Source: Mycolicibacterium novocastrense
GTDB lineage: Bacteria > Actinomycetota > Actinomycetes > Mycobacteriales > Mycobacteriaceae
DNA: 64,000 nt
Assembly: GCF_001570485.1 (NCBI RefSeq)
Contig: NZ_BCTA01000070.1
Coordinates: 32,803-96,802, forward strand
Direction of reading: 5' to 3'
The notes under the pieces: generated by a model
Database searches by the model: none
Told to the model about the DNA's origin: nothing
Seen by the model: only the letters and a program-made list of their open reading frames with translations
Made by a program: the position numbers and the translations under genes
Shown here: piece after piece, positions 8,882 through 18,357 of the stretch
Numbering within the stretch: the stretch's first letter is position 1
Layout: every line of letters starts with the position of its first letter

Positions 8882-9265
8882 CTAGCGCGTAGCCAACAGG
8901 TCGATGACAAATATCAGCGTCTTGCCGGACAACCGATGCCCGCCGCCGGCGGGGCCGTAGGCCTGCTCCGGCGGGATGACGAGCTGTCGACGACCGCCCA
9001 CCTTCATGCCCGGAATGCCGTCCTGCCAGCCTTGGATCAGGCCGCGCAGCGGGAACTCGATCGACTCCCCACGGTTCCACGAACTGTCGAATTCCTCGCC
9101 GGTGTCGTACTCGACGCCGACGTAGTGCACCTCCACGTTGCCGCCGGGCACCGCGTCAGCTCCGTCGCCCACGACCAGGTCCGTGATCACCAACTCGGTG
9201 GGCGGCGGACCGTCGGGGAACTCGATTTCGGGCTTCTGCCCTGAACTTGAAGTCACCGCACTCAC
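8882..9265 (-). CDS. FKBP-type peptidyl-prolyl cis-trans isomerase
   Basis: 127-residue single-domain FKBP that catalyses proline isomerisation in folding proteins, with no signal peptide. Family landmarks are VHYVGVEYDTGEEFDSSW, FPLRGLIQGWQDGIPGMKVG, RRQLVIPPEQAYG and the terminal LIFVIDLLA strand. The start is GTG at 9265 (residues VSAVTSSSGQKPEIEFP); a second GTG nine bases downstream is possible. It is convergent with prrB, with one base between the stop codons, and diverges from DUF2630 with only 22 bases between starts. In M. tuberculosis this slot next to prrB holds the ompATb operon, so the neighbourhood differs here. Confidence 0.93.
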   Translation of the reverse strand: MSAVTSSSGQKPEIEFPDGPPPTELVITDLVVGDGADAVPGGNVEVHYVGVEYDTGEEFDSSWNRGESIEFPLRGLIQGWQDGIPGMKVGGRRQLVIPPEQAYGPAGGGHRLSGKTLIFVIDLLATR

Positions 9266-9287
9266 GGTAGTCGGGCAGACTGGAGCT

Positions 9288-9536
9288 GTGACCAAGGACC
9301 AAGACATTCTCGACCAGGTCAACCGGCTGGTCGCCGAGGAGCAGGACCTGCGGGCCAAGCTTCAGAACCGCGAGATCGATGAGTCCGAGGAGCACAAGCG
9401 GCTCAAGGCCGTCGAGGTTCAGCTCGACCAGTGCTGGGATCTGTTGCGGCAGCGCCGGGCTCTTCGGGAGACCGGCGGTGACCCGCGCGAAGCCGAGGTG
9501 CGTCCGCCGGACGAGGTCGAGGGCTACCTCAACTGA
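9288..9536 (+). CDS. DUF2630 family small coiled-coil protein
   Basis: 82 residues, almost wholly helical and charged, starting VTKDQDILDQVNRLVAEEQD and ending in a PPDEVEGYLN tail. The spacing of R, E and L residues and the W in LDQCWDLLRQRRA are typical of actinobacterial DUF2630 (Rv0898c-like). Start is GTG 9288. Function unknown; the shape suggests a dimeric coiled coil. Its TGA overlaps the CTG proposed as start of the next gene, implying coupling. Confidence 0.85.
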   Translation: MTKDQDILDQVNRLVAEEQDLRAKLQNREIDESEEHKRLKAVEVQLDQCWDLLRQRRALRETGGDPREAEVRPPDEVEGYLN

Positions 9537-11101
9537 GTTCGCGTTACGCCGCCGGAGCCGCTCCGGCGGCGACATACGACGCCGTCGTCGTCGGCGGCGG
9601 GCACAACGGCCTGGTCGCGGCTGCGTATCTGGCCAAGGCGGGTCGTCGGGTACGGGTGTTGGAGCGCCTCGACCATGTCGGTGGCGCGGCGGTATCCGCG
9701 CACGCCTTTGAGGGAGTCGACGCGCGCTTGTCGCGGTACTCCTACCTCGTCAGCCTGTTGCCCCGACGGATCGTCGACGACCTCGGCGCGCGGGTGCGCT
9801 TGGTGCGGCGTCGCTACTCGTCCTACACGCCCGACCCAGCGACCGGCGGACGCACTGGACTGCTGATCGGTCCCACGTCAACGTTCGGTGCGATCGGCGC
9901 TGCCGACGATGGGCCGCGGTTCGCCGAGTTTTACGGCCGGTGTGGTGTCCTCGTCGAGCAAATTTGGCCGACGCTGCTGGAACCGCTTCTGACGCGAAGC
10001 CAGGCGCGTGATCTCGTGGATGACGAGGCCGCGTGGCGATCGATGGTCGACGAGCCGATCGGGCACGCGATCTCCTCCGCCGTCGACAACGACGTCGTGC
10101 GCGGGGTGATGGCCACCGACGCGTTGATTGGAACGTTCGCCCGCCTCGACGACGCGTCGTTGATTCAGAACGTCTGCTTCCTCTACCACCTGCTCGGCGG
10201 CGGAACCGGTGACTGGGATGTGCCGATCGGTGGGATGGGCGCCATCACCGGTGCGCTGGCCGCCGCCGCGACCGGCTATGGTGCCGAAATCACCTGTGGC
10301 ACTGAGGTGTACGCCATCGACCCGGCCGGCGAGGTGCGCTACCACTGCGACGGCATCGATCACACCGTCCACGGACGGGTTGTTCTGGCCAACGTGACGC
10401 CCACGGTGTTGGCGGGCTTGCTGGGTGAGCAACTGCCGGAGTCGACGCCGGGTGCGCAGGTCAAGGTGAACCTGATACTGCGGCGCCTACCGCGGTTGCG
10501 CGACCAGACCGTCACACCGGAGCAGGCATTCGGTGGGACGTTCCACATCAACGAGACATTCAGCCAGTTGGACTCGGCATATCTGCGCGCGGTCGACGGC
10601 GCGGTACCGGACCCGCTGCCGTGCGAGATCTACTGTCACTCGCTGACCGACCCTTCAATTCTGTCCGATGAACTGCGCGCCGCTGGTGCGCAGACGCTGA
10701 CGGTCTTTGGTCTGCACACCCCTCACCACTTGGTGTCGTCAGGTGACCCCGATCGAATGCGGGACACATTGACATCGGCGGTACTCAGTTCATTGAATTC
10801 CGTTCTGGCCGAACCCATTCACGATGTGCTGATGGAGGACTCGGCGGGCCGGCTGTGCATTGAGGCGAAGACGACCGTCGACCTCGAACACTCGCTAGGC
10901 ATGACGGGTGGGCACATCTTCCACGGTGGGTTAGCGTGGCCGTTCGCCGAGAATGACGAGCCACTCGACACTCCGGCTCGACGCTGGGGTGTGGCGACCG
11001 CGCATGACCGAATCCTCCTGTGCGGGTCAGGATCACGTCGTGGTGGCGGAGTCTCGGGGATCGGCGGCCACAATGCCGCGATGGCGGTGTTGGAAAGCTA
11101 A
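9533..11101 (+). CDS. Phytoene-dehydrogenase-like FAD oxidoreductase with probable CTG start
   Basis: FAD/NAD(P)-dependent oxidoreductase of the carotenoid-desaturase superfamily (COG1233 type, Rv0897c-like), about 522 residues. The dinucleotide-binding motif VVVGGGHNGLVAAAYLAKAG lies at about residues 17-36. The first usual start codon is GTG 9656, which would delete that motif. Between the in-frame stop at 9479 and the motif there is no ATG, GTG or TTG, only CTG at 9533 overlapping the upstream TGA (CTGA). I therefore infer a CTG start coupled to DUF2630. The C-terminal FAD segment (LLCGSGSRRGGGVSGIGGHNA) is intact, so the gene is not decayed. The substrate is unknown. Confidence 0.82.
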   Translation: MSSRYAAGAAPAATYDAVVVGGGHNGLVAAAYLAKAGRRVRVLERLDHVGGAAVSAHAFEGVDARLSRYSYLVSLLPRRIVDDLGARVRLVRRRYSSYTPDPATGGRTGLLIGPTSTFGAIGAADDGPRFAEFYGRCGVLVEQIWPTLLEPLLTRSQARDLVDDEAAWRSMVDEPIGHAISSAVDNDVVRGVMATDALIGTFARLDDASLIQNVCFLYHLLGGGTGDWDVPIGGMGAITGALAAAATGYGAEITCGTEVYAIDPAGEVRYHCDGIDHTVHGRVVLANVTPTVLAGLLGEQLPESTPGAQVKVNLILRRLPRLRDQTVTPEQAFGGTFHINETFSQLDSAYLRAVDGAVPDPLPCEIYCHSLTDPSILSDELRAAGAQTLTVFGLHTPHHLVSSGDPDRMRDTLTSAVLSSLNSVLAEPIHDVLMEDSAGRLCIEAKTTVDLEHSLGMTGGHIFHGGLAWPFAENDEPLDTPARRWGVATAHDRILLCGSGSRRGGGVSGIGGHNAAMAVLES

Positions 11102-11514
11102 GAGCGCATCTTGGTCACAATGCGACGCAGCGCCTCGATTTCGGCTTGGTCCAGATTCGCCATGGCTTCCGGCGCCGGGTCCTCGATCGCGTCGATCTTG
11201 GCCACCATGGCGCATCCCGCATCGGTGAGCGATACCCGCTTGCACCGGCGATTGGCCGGATCCACCTGACGCACCACCAACCCGCGCCCTTCCAGGTCGT
11301 TGACCGCGACGGTGGCGGCCGGCGCGTCGATGGTCGCCGCGTGCGCCAACTCCTTGACCGTCATCGGCCGTCGGCTCAACCGCCGCAAGATGCGCACCCT
11401 GCTGAACGGCAGCCCGGACTGCTCGACCACCGCCCGCTTCCAGCTGTCGTGGTTCTCGATGACGAAGGCAGCCATCGCCCGCCACGCCTCGTCAGCCACT
11501 CGATTACCGGACAT
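11098..11514 (-). CDS. MarR-family transcriptional regulator
   Basis: 138-residue winged-helix regulator. The recognition region reads LSRRPMTVKELAHAATIDAPAATVAVNDLEGRGL, followed by the wing VVRQVDPANRRCKRVSLTDAG and helical dimerisation ends. It overlaps the exporter gene upstream by 11 bases, so the two form an operon in which the regulator is second. MarR proteins normally repress their own exporter operon and release DNA on binding a small phenolic or drug-like ligand. The inverted repeat at 12944-12965 in front of the operon is the likely operator. Its 3' end meets the convergent flavoprotein gene with a 4-base overlap. Confidence 0.9.
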   Translation of the reverse strand: MSGNRVADEAWRAMAAFVIENHDSWKRAVVEQSGLPFSRVRILRRLSRRPMTVKELAHAATIDAPAATVAVNDLEGRGLVVRQVDPANRRCKRVSLTDAGCAMVAKIDAIEDPAPEAMANLDQAEIEALRRIVTKMRS

Positions 11515-12940
11515 CGGCCGCCACCAACGGTTCCAGCCGATCGGCCGACCGCAACGCCCTACCGGAGGTCGAGTAGAAGCCGAGGACGATGATCACCACC
11601 CCGAGCACCGCGCAGATCAGCCACAGCGGTCGGGCGGCCTGCGCGAAGCCGGGACCCGTCGCTGCCAGCGCGCCGCCCGCAACCGAACCACACAGCGCCA
11701 CACCGATACTCACGCCGACCTGCCTGCTGGTCGACGCGATCGCCGACGCGGCGCCCGCCCGGTCGGTCGGCATGCCGCTGACCGCCGCGTTCGTCACCGG
11801 CGCGTTGACCATCGAGAACCCGATACCGAAGACCGCGAAGATCACCAGCAGCTGCCACACCGGTGTCGTCGCCGACAGCTGAGCGAGCATGACCGTCGCC
11901 GCCGTGATCAATGTCCCAGCGATCAACAGTGACGGCCGAGCCCCGAACCGCCCGACCATCCGGCCCGACAACGGTGAAAACACCAGCGCGCCAACGGCTA
12001 TCGGCAGATAGATCAACCCGGTGTGGAACGCCGAGAAGCCGCGCTCGTCCTGCAGATACAGCGACATCATGAACAGGAAGGCACCCCACGACGCGAACGC
12101 GCACACCGCGATCATCGTCGCCGATGCGAACGGGATACTCCGGAAGAACCTCAAATCGATGAACGGATCCCGCCGACGCGCCTCATAAGCCAGGAAGCCG
12201 ACGAAGGCGGCGACCGCGCCGACCGCCACGGCGACTGTACGAGCGTCTGTCCACCCCATGACCGGGCCCTCGATGAGTACGAAGACGAGCCCGAACAGGA
12301 ACGCCATGCCGAGGGCCTGTCCGACCGGATCGACGTCGCGCATCGTCAGCGACTTGGATCTCGGAACGAAGATGACCGTCAGCAGGATGGCCAGCGCGCA
12401 GATCGGCAGATTGATCCAGAACACCGCGCGCCAATTGATCCACTCGATGAGCACACCACCGACGATCGGCCCTGCGGCCATCGAAATGCCCACGACGCCG
12501 CCCCAGATGCCGATGGCCCGGGCTCGTTCCACCCGCCCGGTGAACACCTGCGTGATGATCGACATCGCGACCGGGTTCATCATCGAGCCACCGATCGCCT
12601 GCAGAAAGCGCGCGGCGATCAGCGTCTCGATGTTCGGCGCCAGGCTGCACAGCAGCGACGCGACCGCGAACACCGTCAGCCCGAGCTGGAACGTGCCTCG
12701 CCGACCGAACCGGTCGGCGGCCGCACCGGACAACAGCAGCAACGACGCCAACACCAGCGTGTAGATGTCGATCACCCATTGCAGCTGGGACCCGGTGGCA
12801 TTGAGGTCGGCGCGGATGTTGGGAATCGCGACGTTGACGATCGTCGCGTCCATCGACACGATCAGCAGGCTCAGGCAGCAAGTCACCAGGATGATGGCCT
12901 TGCGCCGAGCGCTCATTGACCGGACGACGGTTTCGTTCAC
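11504..12940 (-). CDS. MFS drug:proton antiporter, DHA2 (14-TM, EmrB/QacA-like)
   Basis: 478-residue inner-membrane exporter. The DHA2 signatures are the early LIVSMDATIVNVAIPNI helix, motif A as SGAAADRFGRRGTFQLG, and motif C region GIWGGVVGISMAAGPIVGGVL, with about 14 hydrophobic helices in total. It probably expels a toxic or hydrophobic compound using the proton gradient. The GTG start at 12940 leaves only three bases before the MarR-type inverted repeat; ATG 12916 is an alternative and would give a normal leader. Co-transcribed with the MarR gene. Confidence 0.9.
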   Translation of the reverse strand: MNETVVRSMSARRKAIILVTCCLSLLIVSMDATIVNVAIPNIRADLNATGSQLQWVIDIYTLVLASLLLLSGAAADRFGRRGTFQLGLTVFAVASLLCSLAPNIETLIAARFLQAIGGSMMNPVAMSIITQVFTGRVERARAIGIWGGVVGISMAAGPIVGGVLIEWINWRAVFWINLPICALAILLTVIFVPRSKSLTMRDVDPVGQALGMAFLFGLVFVLIEGPVMGWTDARTVAVAVGAVAAFVGFLAYEARRRDPFIDLRFFRSIPFASATMIAVCAFASWGAFLFMMSLYLQDERGFSAFHTGLIYLPIAVGALVFSPLSGRMVGRFGARPSLLIAGTLITAATVMLAQLSATTPVWQLLVIFAVFGIGFSMVNAPVTNAAVSGMPTDRAGAASAIASTSRQVGVSIGVALCGSVAGGALAATGPGFAQAARPLWLICAVLGVVIIVLGFYSTSGRALRSADRLEPLVAADVR

Positions 12941-12943
12941 CCA

Positions 12944-12965
12944 ACAATTGTGAAACTACAACTGT
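12944..12965. promoter_or_regulatory. Probable MarR operator before the exporter operon
   Basis: Imperfect inverted repeat with 8-base arms ACAATTGT and ACAACTGT (one mismatch) separated by six A/T-rich bases. Size, symmetry and A/T content fit MarR binding sites. It lies immediately upstream of the MFS-marR operon, where a bound dimer would block the promoter or the start codon. Confidence 0.6.
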
Positions 12966-13002
12966 TCGGCCGGCAAGGCAGCTGGCAGTGAGATACGCGA
13001 CG

Positions 13003-13062
13003 TCGAGTGTGGGGTTACGTCACGCTCCGCGCGCCCAGAACGTGCGGGTAACCCACGTTCGG
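13003..13062. repeat. Intergenic inverted repeat, family A copy 1
   Basis: Arms of about 22 bases (TCGAGTGTGGGGTTACGTCA at left; CGGGTAACCCACGTTCGG at the right end) around a 16-base loop. It lies 18 bases beyond the gltA2 stop codon, so a strong RNA hairpin would form at the gltA2 3' end. The arm consensus recurs at 29982, 47855 and 49112. Confidence 0.7.
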
Positions 13063-13080
13063 CACAGAGCGCGAATAGGC

Positions 13081-14388
<1,308 letters not shown>

Positions 14389-14485
14389 GAGGTTCCCTTC
14401 GTCGCTGCTGGGAGTATTCGGACATTGCTCCTACAAAAGGTAGTCCCATTCGGGCAGGCGTGCCCCGCCGGGGGCGGTCACTTGC

Positions 14486-15145
14486 TCAGACGGGCAGCCG
14501 CAGATTACCCAACAAGCCGGTGAACTCCGCGAAGACCGTCTCCAAGCGCTCGATCAGGTCGTCTATGGACACCCGTGACCAGTCGCTGTTGACATGCACG
14601 ACGTCGGTGAGCGCCGTCATGATCACCGCACTCCACGTCGCAGATGCCAGGCGCACCCTGCGGTCGGCCACATCGACCCCCATGCGCCTGGCGAGTGCCT
14701 GTTCGAGCGCGTTGCTCCGGAACTCGACGGTGACCTGGCGCAGCGTCGGCGACGACAGGACGATCCTGGCGATGCACAACACCCGTTCGGCCCGCAGATC
14801 GTCTGGTCCCGCGTGCTTGGCCGCCTCCCCCATCGCGACATAGGCGCGCAGGATCGCCTCGAGGTGGTTCAGCTCGGCGGGCTGGCGGTCCAGTTCGAGG
14901 GCGACTTCATCGACGATCTCGTCGACCAGAGCCAGCGCGATGGAGTCCTTGGTCGGGAAGTACCGGCTGAAGGTGCGCGGTGAAACGTCGGCCACCGCGG
15001 CGATCTGCTCCACGGTGGTGTTGTCGAAACCCTGTCCGTTGCACAGTTCCACTGCGGCGTCGATGAGCGTCGCACGCGTGCGCTGCTTCTTGCGCTCGCG
15101 CAGCCCGACGGACTGCGCCCCCCTACCGTCAGGCACAAGGCGCAT
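14486..15145 (-). CDS. TetR-family transcriptional regulator
   Basis: 219 residues. The N-terminal helix-turn-helix reads RTRATLIDAAVELCNGQGFDNTT, then VEQIAAVADVSPRTFSRYFP, typical of TetR/AcrR proteins. The C-terminal ligand-binding domain is all-helical. The RTFSRYFPTKDSI element is characteristic of a common mycobacterial subfamily. It stands alone between gltA2 and pdxH, all on the minus strand. No clear palindrome was found in the 100 bases upstream, so its target is unknown. Confidence 0.9.
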   Translation of the reverse strand: MRLVPDGRGAQSVGLRERKKQRTRATLIDAAVELCNGQGFDNTTVEQIAAVADVSPRTFSRYFPTKDSIALALVDEIVDEVALELDRQPAELNHLEAILRAYVAMGEAAKHAGPDDLRAERVLCIARIVLSSPTLRQVTVEFRSNALEQALARRMGVDVADRRVRLASATWSAVIMTALTDVVHVNSDWSRVSIDDLIERLETVFAEFTGLLGNLRLPV

Positions 15146-15247
15146 CCTAACGGTCGAAACTATGGATGAGCTAAGAATTCATCTTCGCCGAAAACATGTT
15201 CGACGTGAGCATTTCGGGTCCGCGCCTGGCGGTAGCAACGCCGACGC

Positions 15248-15910
15248 CTAGGGCTGCAGCCGCTCGACGCGGCCGTCCTGAATGCGAATCCTGTTGTGCA
15301 CCCGGTTCTCCCGGCCCTGCCAGAATTCGACGACGTCGGCGGCGATCAGATAGCCGCCCCAGTTCGGCGGCACGGGCACCGTGTCGTGGCCTTCGAAGCG
15401 CCGCGTCACCTCGGCCAGTTGCTCCAGCAGTGCCGCGCGCGAGGCGATCGGCTTCGACTGGTACGACGCCCAGGCACCCAACTGCGACCCCCGAGGTCGC
15501 TTCGACCAGTATTCGGCGGTCTCCTCCGCCGACACCTTCGTCACCGGTCCGCGGACGTGGACCTGGCGCCCGGTCAGGTACCAGGGGAAGGTGGCCGACG
15601 CGTACGGCGTCGCCGCCAGCTGCTCGCCCTTGTCGGAGTCGTAGTTGGTGTAGAACGTGATGCCTGTGTCGTCGACGCTCTTGCACAACACCGACCGAGT
15701 GACGGGCCGCCCGCGGCTGTCGACCGTGCCGACGACCATGGCGTTGGGTTCGGCGACACCGGCGCGCTCGGCGTCGGCTAACCACTTGCGCAGCAAGGTA
15801 ACCCAGCCGTCCGCCAGCCAATCCACGTCCAGATCGGGACTGCCGTCCTTTTCCGCCGAACCGTATTCCACCCGCATCCTCGCCAAGCGTTCTGGGCCTA
15901 CCTCCGCCAC
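15248..15910 (-). CDS. pdxH: Pyridoxamine 5'-phosphate oxidase PdxH
   Basis: 220-residue FMN enzyme that makes pyridoxal 5'-phosphate from pyridoxine or pyridoxamine phosphate. Family marks are the FMN/PLP region GRPVTRSVLCKSVDDTGITF, TNYDSDKG, PRGSQLGAWASYQSKPI, and the C-terminal VEFWQGRENRVHNRI...VERLQP signature needed for substrate binding. It is divergent from citA with about 80 bases between starts. In M. tuberculosis pdxH lies elsewhere. The PLP product serves SerC, DapC and other enzymes also encoded in this window. Confidence 0.95.
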   Translation of the reverse strand: MAEVGPERLARMRVEYGSAEKDGSPDLDVDWLADGWVTLLRKWLADAERAGVAEPNAMVVGTVDSRGRPVTRSVLCKSVDDTGITFYTNYDSDKGEQLAATPYASATFPWYLTGRQVHVRGPVTKVSAEETAEYWSKRPRGSQLGAWASYQSKPIASRAALLEQLAEVTRRFEGHDTVPVPPNWGGYLIAADVVEFWQGRENRVHNRIRIQDGRVERLQP

Positions 15911-15993
15911 GCGACAACGCTACGCCCACACCGGCTGCCGTCGTGTCAGCAACCGCCAGATGAGCACCGATGGACAGGTGCGAGAATCTGGCC

Positions 15994-17112
15994 ATGAGCG
16001 CGGTGCCTGAAGACTTCGTACCCGGCCTCGAGGGCGTCGTCGCCTTCACTTCCGAGATCGCCGAACCCGACAAGGACGGCGGCGCGCTGCGCTACCGCGG
16101 CGTCGACATCGAGGATGTGGTCAACCAGAGGGTGACCTTCGGCGACGTGTGGGCGCTGCTGGTCGACGGCAAGTTCGGCAACGGTCTGCCGCCCGCTGAA
16201 CCGTTTCCGCTTCCGATCCACAGCGGCGACGTGCGCGTCGACGTCCAGGCCGGGCTGGCGATGTTGGCCCCGATCTGGGGCTATCGCCCATTGCTCGACA
16301 TCGACGACGCGACCGCCCGCGAACACCTCGCCCGGGCCTCGGTGATGGCGCTGTCCTACGTCGCGCAGTCCGCGCGCGGGATCTATCGGCCTGCGGTCCC
16401 GCAGCGCACCATCGACGAATGTTCCACGGTGACAGAGCGATTCATGACTCGCTGGCAGGGTGATCCGGATCCCCGCCACGTGGAGGCCATCGACGCCTAC
16501 TGGGTCAGCGCCGCCGAGCACGGTATGAACGCATCGACCTTCACCGCCCGCGTGATCGCGTCGACCGGCGCCGACGTCGCGGCCGCCCTGTCCGGCGCGA
16601 TCGGCGCGATGAGCGGACCGCTGCACGGAGGCGCCCCGGCTCGGGTGATCCCGATGATCGAGGAGGCCGAGAAGACCGGCGACGCCCGCGCGGTCGTCAA
16701 GGACATCCTCGACCGCAACGAGAAGCTCATGGGCTTCGGGCATCGGGTGTATCGCGCCGAGGATCCGCGGGCCCGGGTGCTGCGCGCGACGGCCAAGCGT
16801 CTCGAGGCGCCGCGCTACGAGGTCGCCGCCGCGCTCGAGCAGGCCGCCCTCGCCGAACTGCGGGAGCGGCGACCCGACCGCGCCATCGAGACCAACGTCG
16901 AGTTCTGGGCGGCGGTGATCCTCGACTTCGCCCAGGTGCCGACCAAGATGATGCCGGCGATGTTCACCTGCGGGCGCACCGCCGGATGGTGTGCGCACAT
17001 CCTCGAGCAGAAGCGGCTCGGCAAGTTGGTGCGTCCGTCGGCGATCTACGTCGGCCCGGAGCCGCGCAGCCCCGAGTCGGTCGAGGGCTGGGACCAAGTC
17101 GTCCGGTCGTGA
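15994..17112 (+). CDS. citA: Citrate synthase 2, CitA type
   Basis: 372-residue citrate/methylcitrate synthase-family enzyme, N-terminus MSAVPEDFVPGLEGVVAFTS. Catalytic regions are SGPLHGGAPARVIPM, GFGHRVYRAEDPRAR and the C-terminal RTAGWCAHILEQ. The ATG at 15994 fits mycobacterial CitA better than the earlier in-frame ATG at 15970. Family members act as secondary citrate or methylcitrate synthases beside GltA2. The stop overlaps the next gene (GTGA). Confidence 0.93.
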   Translation: MSAVPEDFVPGLEGVVAFTSEIAEPDKDGGALRYRGVDIEDVVNQRVTFGDVWALLVDGKFGNGLPPAEPFPLPIHSGDVRVDVQAGLAMLAPIWGYRPLLDIDDATAREHLARASVMALSYVAQSARGIYRPAVPQRTIDECSTVTERFMTRWQGDPDPRHVEAIDAYWVSAAEHGMNASTFTARVIASTGADVAAALSGAIGAMSGPLHGGAPARVIPMIEEAEKTGDARAVVKDILDRNEKLMGFGHRVYRAEDPRARVLRATAKRLEAPRYEVAAALEQAALAELRERRPDRAIETNVEFWAAVILDFAQVPTKMMPAMFTCGRTAGWCAHILEQKRLGKLVRPSAIYVGPEPRSPESVEGWDQVVRS

Positions 17113-17711
17113 CGACGACGTTCGCCTCGGCAGCGCGCAGTTTCGCGGACCTGGTCGGCCGCATTCCCGCCGACGCGTGGTCGGGTCCGGGTCTGGGCGA
17201 CTGGGATCTGCGCTCGCTTGTCGGGCACACGTCGCGCTCGCTGACCACGGTGCTCACCTACCTCGAGACGCCCGCCGACCGTGAGGACATCGCCACGCCG
17301 CGGGAGTACTACGCGCGGGTGAACCCGGCGGCGCTGGGCTTGGACCCCGCCGACGTGGCCGAGCGCGGGCGGCAAGCCGGACGCGACCTCGGTGACGACC
17401 CGGCGGCCGCCGTGGCCGACCTCGTCTCCCGAGCGCTCGCACGGCTGGAGACGGTGGACGATCCGTTGATTCGGGTGCTCGGCGGGCTGGGCATCCGATT
17501 GCGGACCTATCTGCCGACGCGGACCTTTGAGTTGGCCGTGCACAGCTTGGACATCGCACGCGCCGTTGATCTTTCGTTGACGTTGCCCGGCGCGGTGCTG
17601 GAGGAGGCATTGGTGCTGGCGGCGCGTATCGCCGCCGAGCATCAAGGCGAGACGGTGCTGATGGCGCTGACGGGCCGCGACAGCCTGCCGCCGTCATTCT
17701 CGATCGTGTGA
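17109..17711 (+). CDS. Mycothiol-dependent maleylpyruvate isomerase-family (DinB-like) protein
   Basis: 200-residue helical-bundle protein of the MDMPI_N/DinB superfamily. Putative metal ligands are His in DLRSLVGHTSRS and His in TRTFELAVHSLDIARAV, at the expected spacing for this fold. Members bind a divalent metal and many use mycothiol, the actinobacterial low-molecular-weight thiol, as cofactor. GTG 17109 overlaps the citA TGA, so expression is coupled. The specific reaction is unknown. Confidence 0.82.
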   Translation: MTTTFASAARSFADLVGRIPADAWSGPGLGDWDLRSLVGHTSRSLTTVLTYLETPADREDIATPREYYARVNPAALGLDPADVAERGRQAGRDLGDDPAAAVADLVSRALARLETVDDPLIRVLGGLGIRLRTYLPTRTFELAVHSLDIARAVDLSLTLPGAVLEEALVLAARIAAEHQGETVLMALTGRDSLPPSFSIV

Positions 17712-17896
17712 TCTGTCGGTGGTTGGGCGCACTAAGCGGTTGATTACCCTCATGCCATGCGTGCGATCAACCCCTTCGGGCTTGTCGGTGGGCGGTGGTT
17801 GCATGGCCGGCGTACCGATGACTTGGGAGCGCTCACCGAGTCGGTACTGACGACCCCGTTCGCGGGACGCAACCCAATTCGAGAGGAGCTCTTCTG

Positions 17897-18352
17897 ATGG
17901 CTATCGATTTTCAGCCGGCGGTGTCGCCCATGCTCACGGTCAGCGACGGCGCTGCGGCCATCGACTTCTACGTCAAGGCCTTCGACGCCGAGGAACTCGG
18001 CCGCGTACCCGGACCCGACGGCAAGCGACTGTTTCACGCTGCGCTGCGCATCAACGGGGCCTTGGTGATGCTCAACGATGACTTCCCGGAGATGAACGAC
18101 GGCAAGTCGGTGACGCCGGAAGCGCTCGGCGGCTCACCGGTGACCATCCACTTGACGGTCGACGATGTCGACACCAAATTCCAGAAGGCCGTCGACGCCG
18201 GCGCGACTGTCGTCATGCCGCTCGACGACATGTTCTGGGGCGACCGGTACGGCGAGCTCCGGGACCCCTTCGGACACGTGTGGTCGATGGGCCAGCCGGT
18301 GCGCGAGGTCAGCCAGGAGGAGATCGACGAGGCGATCAAGCAACACCAGTGA
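17897..18352 (+). CDS. Glyoxalase/PhnB-like VOC superfamily protein
   Basis: 151 residues with two beta-alpha-beta-beta-beta modules: SPMLTVSDGAAAIDFYVKAF at the start of the first, and HLTVDDVDTKFQKAVDAGAT then RYGELRDPFGHVWSMGQPV in the second. This is the PhnB/YdcM-like branch of the vicinal-oxygen-chelate fold (Rv0887c-like). The substrate is unknown. ATG follows GAGAGGAG. The 185-base gap upstream contains a GGTTGAT...ATCAACC inverted repeat but no other gene. Confidence 0.88.
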   Translation: MAIDFQPAVSPMLTVSDGAAAIDFYVKAFDAEELGRVPGPDGKRLFHAALRINGALVMLNDDFPEMNDGKSVTPEALGGSPVTIHLTVDDVDTKFQKAVDAGATVVMPLDDMFWGDRYGELRDPFGHVWSMGQPVREVSQEEIDEAIKQHQ

Positions 18353-18357
18353 CGGAG

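Noticed and set aside
9552..9568. CCGGAGCCGCTCCGG as a terminator after DUF2630
   Set aside because: It lies inside the N-terminal coding part of the flavoprotein and would interrupt a coupled gene pair.
16986..17108. Longer start for the mycothiol-dependent isomerase-like gene
   Set aside because: An upstream in-frame ATG would overlap citA by over 120 bases; GTG 17109 gives the usual GTGA overlap and the family N-terminus.
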